DNA from: Leclercia adecarboxylata
GTDB taxonomy: Bacteria; Pseudomonadota; Gammaproteobacteria; Enterobacterales; Enterobacteriaceae
Assembly: GCA_002360945.1 (NCBI GenBank)
Contig: DERO01000046.1
Location: 1 to 63,469 of the forward strand
Length of the DNA: 63,469 bases
Reading direction: 5' to 3'
Shown here: positions 58,093-63,469 of the stretch, in pieces
Numbering within the stretch: the first letter of the stretch is position 1
Layout of the letters: each line of letters starts with the position of its first letter
Made by a program: the position numbers and the translations under genes
The notes under the pieces: generated by a model
Seen by the model: only the letters and a program-made list of their open reading frames with translations
Databases searched by the model: none
Told to the model about the DNA's origin: nothing

Positions 58093-58756
58093 GATGCTCT
58101 CCTTGATCGGTAACGTCCCGCCACTCACCGTTGGCGAGAGAATCCAGCGTGTAACTGCCCATCGCGTAGCGAATCAGGCGCAATGTCGGATGCCCGACAT
58201 GGGCCGTCATGCGACGCACCTGGCGGTTGCGGCCTTCATAAAGGGTGACTTTGATCCACGACACGGGAATCGATTTACGCTCGCGGATCGGCGGGTTGCG
58301 CGGCCAGAGCCACTCGGGCTCGCTGACCAGTTCAATGCCTGCGGGCAGGGTGGGGCCATCGTTCAGGGTGACGCCGTTACGCAATGCCGCCAGCGCCTCG
58401 TCGTCCGGGACGCCTTCAACCTGCACGTAGTAGATCTTGCCGGTGCGTTTGCCTGGCTGAGTGAGTTTTGCCTGTAGCTCGCCGTCATTGGTGAGCACCA
58501 TCAGCCCCTCGCTGTCGCGATCGAGCCGGCCTGCGGCATAGACCCCCTCAACGGGGATGTAATCTTTCAGGGTGCTGCGCCCGGCTTCGTCGGTGAACTG
58601 CGGCAGGACATCGTAAGGTTTATTGAACAAAATAACGCGCGTTGGCGCACGTTGCTTACGTGGCTTAGTCGCTTGTCGTGTGCTGAATCGTTCAACCCGG
58701 TGATTTCTAAAAGAAGTTTTCTGCATGGTATTTTCAGACGTTATCAATTGCCGCAT
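58085..58756 (-). CDS. rluE: RluE, 23S rRNA pseudouridine 2457 synthase
   Basis: RluE makes pseudouridine 2457 in 23S rRNA. The catalytic motif is [14 protein letters not shown], followed by [15 protein letters not shown] and [10 protein letters not shown]. The long form from 58756 has 223 residues. The ATG there overlaps a perfect TATAAT, so a promoter at that place would favour the ATG at 58726 ([14 protein letters not shown], 213 residues). The first start is kept because the related protein is annotated that way. Confidence 0.9.
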
Positions 58757-58760
58757 TATA
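58755..58760 (-). promoter_or_regulatory. Consensus -10 box at the rluE start
   Basis: TATAAT on the minus strand shares its last two bases with the upstream ATG of rluE. The -35 region is poor. If used, transcription would begin near 58747, inside the long coding form. Confidence 0.4.
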
Positions 58761-58817
58761 GCCTAATAACGAATGCCTTTCATGGCGCCGGACATTCAGG
58801 TACTATCGATGGGCTCA

Positions 58818-58832
58818 TTACAAATTATTAAC
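58818..58832. promoter_or_regulatory. ArcA-like site upstream of icd
   Basis: On the minus strand GTTAATAATTTGTAA resembles the ArcA consensus GTTAATTAAATGTTA. E. coli icd is repressed by ArcA under low oxygen. The match is imperfect. Confidence 0.4.
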
Positions 58833-58873
58833 ATAAGATCAGTAACAACCAGAAGCGCTCGAAGGAGAGGTTA

Positions 58874-60124
58874 ATGGAAAGCAAAGTAGTTGTTCCGGCG
58901 GAAGGTAAAAAGATCACCCTGCAAGACGGTAAGCTGAACGTCCCACACAATCCGATTATCCCGTTCATCGAAGGTGACGGAATCGGTGTTGACGTAACCC
59001 CAGCGATGCTGAAAGTGGTGGATGCCGCTGTTGAGAAAGCCTATAAAGGCGAGCGTAAAATTTCCTGGATGGAAATTTACACCGGTGAAAAATCTACCCA
59101 CGTTTATGGCCAGGACGTCTGGCTGCCGACTGAGACGCTGGATCTGATCCGTGACTACCGCGTTGCCATCAAAGGCCCGCTGACCACCCCAGTTGGTGGC
59201 GGTATTCGCTCCCTGAACGTTGCGCTGCGTCAGGAACTCGACCTGTACGTGTGCCTGCGCCCGGTACGTTACTACCAGGGCACCCCAAGCCCGGTTAAAC
59301 ACCCTGAACTGACCGACATGGTTATCTTCCGTGAGAACTCCGAAGATATCTACGCGGGTATCGAGTGGAAAGCCGACTCTGCCGACGCACAGAAAGTCAT
59401 TAAATTCCTGCGCGAAGAGATGGGCGTGAAGAAAATTCGCTTCCCTGAACATTGCGGCATCGGTATCAAACCGTGCTCTGAAGAAGGCACCAAGCGCCTG
59501 GTTCGTGCAGCGATTGAGTACGCGATCACCAACGACCGTGACTCTGTGACCATCGTTCACAAAGGCAACATCATGAAGTTCACCGAAGGTTCCTTCAAAG
59601 ACTGGGGCTATCAGTTGGCGACGGAAGAGTTTGGTGGTGAGTTGATCGATGGCGGCCCATGGCAGAAAATTAAGAACCCGAACACCGGCAAAGAGATCAT
59701 CATTAAAGATGTGATCGCCGATGCGTTCCTGCAGCAGATCCTGCTGCGTCCGGCCGAGTACGACGTTATCGCCTGTATGAACCTGAACGGTGACTACATC
59801 TCCGACGCCCTGGCGGCGCAGGTTGGCGGTATCGGTATCGCACCAGGCGCGAACATCGGTGACGAGTGCGCCCTGTTTGAAGCGACCCACGGGACTGCAC
59901 CTAAGTACGCTGGTCAGGATAAAGTGAACCCAGGTTCTATCATCCTGTCCGCAGAAATGATGCTGCGTCACATGGAATGGTTCGAAGCCGCAGACCTGAT
60001 CGTTAAAGGTATGGAAGGCGCGATTAACGCCAAAACCGTAACTTACGATTTCGAACGTCTGATGGAAGGCGCTAAGCTGCTGAAATGTTCAGAGTTTGGT
60101 GACGCGATCATCGCGAACATGTAA
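58874..60124 (+). CDS. icd: Isocitrate dehydrogenase (NADP)
   Basis: Icd oxidises isocitrate to 2-oxoglutarate in the TCA cycle. The 416 residues match E. coli. The substrate serine that AceK phosphorylates is in [14 protein letters not shown]. The NADP-site lysine and tyrosine ([10 protein letters not shown]) and the metal aspartates ([16 protein letters not shown]) are visible. The 3' end is a classical phage attachment site, and here a prophage follows. The C-terminus is intact ([10 protein letters not shown]), so the integration restored the frame. Confidence 0.98.
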   Translation: MESKVVVPAEGKKITLQDGKLNVPHNPIIPFIEGDGIGVDVTPAMLKVVDAAVEKAYKGERKISWMEIYTGEKSTHVYGQDVWLPTETLDLIRDYRVAIKGPLTTPVGGGIRSLNVALRQELDLYVCLRPVRYYQGTPSPVKHPELTDMVIFRENSEDIYAGIEWKADSADAQKVIKFLREEMGVKKIRFPEHCGIGIKPCSEEGTKRLVRAAIEYAITNDRDSVTIVHKGNIMKFTEGSFKDWGYQLATEEFGGELIDGGPWQKIKNPNTGKEIIIKDVIADAFLQQILLRPAEYDVIACMNLNGDYISDALAAQVGGIGIAPGANIGDECALFEATHGTAPKYAGQDKVNPGSIILSAEMMLRHMEWFEAADLIVKGMEGAINAKTVTYDFERLMEGAKLLKCSEFGDAIIANM

Positions 60125-60146
60125 TCCGGATTTCGGGTTATATGCG

Positions 60147-60174
60147 AACGGGAGCCTAATGGTTCCCGTTTTTT
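60147..60174 (+). terminator. Terminator after icd
   Basis: AACGGGAGCC pairs with GGTTCCCGTT around TAAT, with one G-U pair, and is followed by TTTT. It may be host DNA or brought in with the phage arm. Confidence 0.85.
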
Positions 60175-60192
60175 ATTATTAGTTTTCGAACG

Positions 60193-60226
60193 GTTATCAA
60201 AAGTTTATCAAAACAAGTTATCAAAA
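60193..60226. repeat. Three direct repeats, probable integrase arm-type sites
   Basis: GTTATCAAAA (60193-60202), TTTATCAAAA (60204-60213) and GTTATCAAAA (60217-60226) are spaced 11 and 13 bases apart. They lie between the icd end and the integrase stop. Lambda has three tandem P'-arm sites for integrase in exactly this place, so I infer the same role. Confidence 0.65.
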
Positions 60227-60241
60227 CCCCACCCCAAAATC

Positions 60242-61372
60242 CTATATCGCGATTGTCGTCCAGTCCTTCCCACGGTCATCATGATAGCCATCAGTCTGCT
60301 GCTGGGACCTATGTCCAAGAAGCTCTTTCGTGTTCACACCCTGCGCTTTATATAACCTTTCCGCTAAAGAACGCTGCTCGTGAAAAGTAGACGGCGTCTT
60401 GCCTTCTTCCAGTGGTATCTCTGCTTTGTCACGGGCCTTGCTGAAATTTGTGGTCAGCGTATTGGATCTAACCTGCGAGCCTCGTTCTGCTTGAGAGGTG
60501 GCTCTGAAAAAATGAACCAGATAAGGGCTGACCGCATAATCCCTGCAACGCGAAATTATATCCCGCAAACTCAAGTTTATTGCGTTGAGGCGAAGCGAGA
60601 GAGGGATGGCAATTTTGCTCCCTGTCTTTTCCTGAAGTACGTGCAGGTGATCATCCCAGACATCGCTAAACTTCATATTGGAAATATCACCGAGGCGCTG
60701 GCCCGTCACCAATGCCAGTAGCATTGCATTCCCCATATATTGATGGGTGCTGTCTGCAATATCGAAAATCCTCTGCCATTCCTCCAGGCTAAGGCGCTGG
60801 CGGGTGATTTTTCGGCGGGGTTTTTTGGTCGCTGAGGCAGGATCGTAACCCGGAGGAACCTCACCCGCATGCTGCGCTTCTTTAAAAATATCAACCAACA
60901 CTGTCCGAACTACTTGGGCCATTCTCGGCTGACCGGCTGTGACGTACTCATCGAGCAATTGCGCGATATCGCGGACATCCACTGATGGCAGCAACTTCAT
61001 TCCGACACGCTCACGCAACAACGAAACCGGCTTGCTTTTCTGTTTGAACGTGTTCAGCTTGATATCGCCCGTCGCCAGACGCTCTTGCTGAATTTTCCAG
61101 TATCGGTCGAGCCATGTTGATACCGTGATCGCCTTACCTTTGCTGGTGGCGATCCTGTCGCTGATCGCCAGAATTTGCCGGGTCCTCTGTTCTGCCAGGC
61201 GCTCGTTTGCTTCCGTGGCGATCGCTACAGCTTCGGCCTCATCAGTGCCTAACGCATGGAATTTGCCAGTGACTGGATGTTTATAGCGCCAGTAAACCTT
61301 ATTCACCTTCCTGCTGTAGAGGGGGTAAAGGTTCGGAACGGATACATTGTTTTTACGTGGTCTGGCAGCCAT
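60242..61372 (-). CDS. int: Tyrosine recombinase, prophage integrase
   Basis: A 376-residue lambda-type integrase that catalyses insertion and excision at the icd attachment site. The N-terminus has an arm-binding region (VNKVYWRYKHPVTGKFHALG), followed by a SAM-like core-binding domain. The catalytic residues are visible: R226 in TGQRLGD, H331 and R334 in HEQR, H354 in LLGHR, and the nucleophile Y363 in DGYHDDRG. The C-terminal WTTIAI tail resembles that of lambda Int. Its start overlaps the excisionase gene by 20 bases. Confidence 0.95.
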   Translation of the reverse strand: MAARPRKNNVSVPNLYPLYSRKVNKVYWRYKHPVTGKFHALGTDEAEAVAIATEANERLAEQRTRQILAISDRIATSKGKAITVSTWLDRYWKIQQERLATGDIKLNTFKQKSKPVSLLRERVGMKLLPSVDVRDIAQLLDEYVTAGQPRMAQVVRTVLVDIFKEAQHAGEVPPGYDPASATKKPRRKITRQRLSLEEWQRIFDIADSTHQYMGNAMLLALVTGQRLGDISNMKFSDVWDDHLHVLQEKTGSKIAIPLSLRLNAINLSLRDIISRCRDYAVSPYLVHFFRATSQAERGSQVRSNTLTTNFSKARDKAEIPLEEGKTPSTFHEQRSLAERLYKAQGVNTKELLGHRSQQQTDGYHDDRGKDWTTIAI

Positions 61373-61598
61373 CGTTCAAAATCCTTTGCAGCAATATGGA
61401 GTCGTTCTTCTTAACTACCGGCGCGGTCAATTCACCTACCAGTTCAGCATCTTCACGAACACGCCATAAGCGGCCCTGCTTCATAGCTGGTGGAGAGAAC
61501 TGATTCTGCTTCGCATATCGTCGAAGTGTCGACACGCTTGGAGGGTTGCTTCTGTATTTTTCAGCGGCCCATTCTTCGAGAGTTAACATCTGGATCAT
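61353..61598 (-). CDS. xis: Excisionase
   Basis: An 81-residue basic protein with the lambda Xis layout. It has LTLEEWAAEKY near the start and a winged-helix recognition segment (PSVSTLRRYAKQNQFSPPAMKQGRLWRV). It would bend the attachment site and steer integrase to excision. The ATG at 61598 follows GAGGT; a second methionine four residues in is possible. The gene overlaps int, as in lambda. Confidence 0.88.
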   Translation of the reverse strand: MIQMLTLEEWAAEKYRSNPPSVSTLRRYAKQNQFSPPAMKQGRLWRVREDAELVGELTAPVVKKNDSILLQRILNDGCQTT

Positions 61599-61650
61599 AT
61601 GCTTTACCTCATAATGGCCCAGAAACGGGCCATTGGCTGAAAAACTGAAA

Positions 61651-63469
61651 TCAGATTGCTGTCAGGCGCTGCCAGATAGCTGATACGTATTTGACCTGGT
61701 GGCGGGCGTCGGCCAGGGCATTGTGTTGATCGCCTTCAAAAGGGATGTCGTAGCGCGAGTTCAACCCAACAGCTTTGCCCAGTTCGACGACGGTACGCAC
61801 ATCCCGATAGTTCCAGTGCGGGATCAGGAAGGGCGTATCGGCCAGCTCGAAAGCGGCTTCCAGAAGCGAGCAATCGAACGAACAGCCATTCCCCCAGAGC
61901 TGAACATTCTTCGAGCCGTTAGCCGCGTTTTCAGCAATGAAGTCGAGAAATTGCTCCAGCGCTTCCACCAGACCGACCGTATCATCCACCACGATTGCAG
62001 ATCGGGCTTCCGGCGATTGCTTCATCCACCAGAGGATGGTACTGGCGTCCGGTCTGGCCCCGAATGACATTGACGATTCAAGGTTGATCACCTGATAGTA
62101 TTCAGCACCGGTTTCCCCGCTGGCCGGGTCAAAGAATATCGCCCCCATAGAAACAATCGGCGCGCCCGGCTTTTTGCCCATTGTCTCGAGATCCACCATC
62201 AGGTGCGTGAACATGGTTTCCGAATTTACGGAATCAGGCTCGAACATTTCCAGCTCATCTTTCAGTCCCGCCTCCATTACCGCATAGGTTGCATCGCCAG
62301 CCACGGCACCACAGTCAGGGCAACCGCCGCCACCTTCGGTACCACAGCCAGTGCAGATAGTTCCCGCTACGGCATCTGTTTGCGCAGCAGCTGCATTAGC
62401 GCCTTCGCTTGGTGAAACCGCATCACTATTTTCTCCTTCCGCCGGGTTAGTCTCTTCCATCTGCCCATCGCTGGTGGTCTCCTCATTAACCGGTGAACGG
62501 TCATCATTTTCTGGTTGGTTTTCGTTCATAAGGCCTTCGATGGAGAACATGCCGCCGCCGAGGTTCGCGACCTGCGGCTGGCTGGTAGCGGCTTTTTCCG
62601 CTTCAATCTTCTCGTTAATTTCTTTTTCCCAGCTAACCTCTGGGGTGTGGCGAGCCGCCGCCAGCGTCTCCGCTGTAGGATTCTCGTGGTCGGTTTCGGT
62701 AAGGTTTGCGTGGATGTGTCCGCGAATATGCTTAGGCTCGAAGTGAATTCCTTTAAAAGCGGTACGGATCAGCGCAAAAATTGCAGCGCGGGAATAATCC
62801 AGAATGCTGGGTGTTGCGCGCAAAGCTTCAGACCATTCTTTAAACGGGCTGTCTTTCGCTGCGACGATAGCCTTCGCCTGGCGGAAAACATCACTTGGGA
62901 TGTCGTAAATATTGAAATCCGTTGGCAGCGTTGCCAAAGCAATCTCAGTATCGAGCCCGTCAAAGTCTGGTTTGTAGTTAGGGTTGCGATCGGTTTTTCC
63001 GCCGCCGCCCGGCTGCGCTGCCGACACTTCAGTTTCAGCAGCTGGCGCAGGCAGTGGCAGCAACTCAGTTGCAGCATTGAATTCAGCCGTCATCGTCTGG
63101 TTAACAAACTCCAGATGAGCAGCCGGGTTCAGGTGGATATTCTCCGGCGCGATGCGCACAAGGTTGAAGATGGCCGCGCGGTTGACCGCCAGAACGCCGG
63201 GTTGGTTGCGCAGGATTTTGCTCCAGCACTTCCAGTCTTCATCTTTATTCGACACCATCTCTTTCGCACGACGAAGAATGCCGCCCGGGATTTCCCGATG
63301 GTTGAAGTCCATCGGCAGCAGGGCGCAGGCGATCTCAAGGTCGAGGGTGTCCAGGGTATGGTGTGCGTCAGCGCCGCGATCAGTTACGTATCCGCCATCG
63401 GCATTGGTCCCGGCGTCAGTGCGCTGCACGAGGTTAATACGATTGCCGGCGGCCCATTCGCGCGTCAGG
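61651..63469 (-). CDS. RecE-like N-terminal region fused to a DEDDh exonuclease (5' end outside)
   Basis: The frame is open through the window edge, so at least 605 residues are encoded; a GTG at 63429 is internal. Numbering from that GTG, residues 30-115 and 160-246 are two copies of one module (AIF(N/A)L(V/I)R core). The upstream EWAAGNR and TDRG stretch resembles part of E. coli RecE. CTGC and CPDC (359-373) form a zinc ribbon, as in RecE. Residues 411-590 are a DnaQ-like exonuclease: D413 and E415 in VDLETMG, D519 in SFDC, and H569 and D574 in HNALAD. RecE instead ends in a PD-(D/E)XK nuclease. The likely role is DNA processing for phage recombination. Confidence 0.85.
   Translation of the reverse strand, partial: LTREWAAGNRINLVQRTDAGTNADGGYVTDRGADAHHTLDTLDLEIACALLPMDFNHREIPGGILRRAKEMVSNKDEDWKCWSKILRNQPGVLAVNRAAIFNLVRIAPENIHLNPAAHLEFVNQTMTAEFNAATELLPLPAPAAETEVSAAQPGGGGKTDRNPNYKPDFDGLDTEIALATLPTDFNIYDIPSDVFRQAKAIVAAKDSPFKEWSEALRATPSILDYSRAAIFALIRTAFKGIHFEPKHIRGHIHANLTETDHENPTAETLAAARHTPEVSWEKEINEKIEAEKAATSQPQVANLGGGMFSIEGLMNENQPENDDRSPVNEETTSDGQMEETNPAEGENSDAVSPSEGANAAAAQTDAVAGTICTGCGTEGGGGCPDCGAVAGDATYAVMEAGLKDELEMFEPDSVNSETMFTHLMVDLETMGKKPGAPIVSMGAIFFDPASGETGAEYYQVINLESSMSFGARPDASTILWWMKQSPEARSAIVVDDTVGLVEALEQFLDFIAENAANGSKNVQLWGNGCSFDCSLLEAAFELADTPFLIPHWNYRDVRTVVELGKAVGLNSRYDIPFEGDQHNALADARHQVKYVSAIWQRLTAI
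62692..63342 (-). repeat. Internal duplication in the RecE-like gene
   Basis: Coding for the two modules spans 63085-63342 and 62692-62952. They agree at roughly four residues in ten by eye, including LP.DFN, IP, RAK, RAAIF and IH..P. The linker between them is alanine- and proline-rich. The similarity is seen in protein, not in DNA, so the duplication is old. Confidence 0.8.

Larger units (their letters stand above)
60125..63469. mobile_element. Lambdoid prophage, left end, integrated at icd (partial)
   Basis: After icd the content changes to integrase, excisionase and a RecE-like phage exonuclease, all on the minus strand and reading towards icd. This is the layout of phage 21 and e14 at the same locus. 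The left boundary is the icd 3' end, with the exact core not resolved. The right end, with a second partial copy of the icd end, lies outside the window. Confidence 0.9.

Noticed and set aside
58871..59971. A 366-codon frame antisense to icd
   Set aside because: It is a shadow of icd codon bias. The translation has no recognisable domain.

Overview
The window is a chromosomal segment from a member of the Enterobacteriaceae. From position 1 to about 60.1 kb it follows the gene order of the Escherichia coli and Salmonella chromosome from flgJ to icd. The encoded proteins match their E. coli counterparts closely in length and motif. The GC-rich codon use, the REP elements and a few order differences suggest a relative of Enterobacter, Lelliottia or Leclercia. 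The species cannot be fixed by eye.

Layout of the conserved part. (1) The end of a flagellar operon (flgJ, flgK, flgL) has a sigma-28 promoter before flgK. (2) A divergent MFS transporter and LysR regulator pair sits between flgL and rne, where E. coli has nothing; this looks like a small accessory insert. (3) rne has its long leader, followed by rluC and yceF. (4) The lipid and envelope cluster runs yceD-rpmF-plsX-fabH-fabD-fabG-acpP-fabF-pabC-mltG-tmk-holB-ycfH. (5) ptsG and fhuE follow. (6) The hinT-ycfL-lpoB-thiK-nagZ-ycfP run combines peptidoglycan synthesis control and recycling with thiamine salvage. (7) ndh, ycfJ, an unlisted 51-residue membrane protein, comR, bhsA and ldtC come next. 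(8) mfd, ycfT, lolCDE, nagK and cobB follow. (9) Then come potABCD (spermidine and putrescine uptake) and divergent pepT. (10) A RAYT transposase flanked by REP hairpins lies between pepT and roxA. (11) The region closes with phoQ-phoP, purB-hflD-mnmA, nudJ-rluE and icd.

From about 60.13 kb to the right edge the DNA is a prophage integrated at the 3' end of icd, the site used by phage 21 and the e14 element. The visible part holds three direct repeats that look like integrase arm sites, a lambda-type integrase, an excisionase, and a large open gene cut by the window edge. That gene joins a duplicated RecE-like N-terminal module and a zinc ribbon to a DEDDh (DnaQ-like) exonuclease domain instead of the RecE nuclease.

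Regulatory signals read directly from the sequence include a sigma-28 promoter, a LysR-type palindrome, the rne promoter with a predicted 361-base leader, and the ptsG CRP, Mlc and SgrS signals. Others are a perfect FNR box before ndh, a CRP site and repeated palindromes before bhsA, a PhoP box before phoP, a PurR-like operator inside purB, and many intrinsic terminators. No rRNA, tRNA or CRISPR array was seen.
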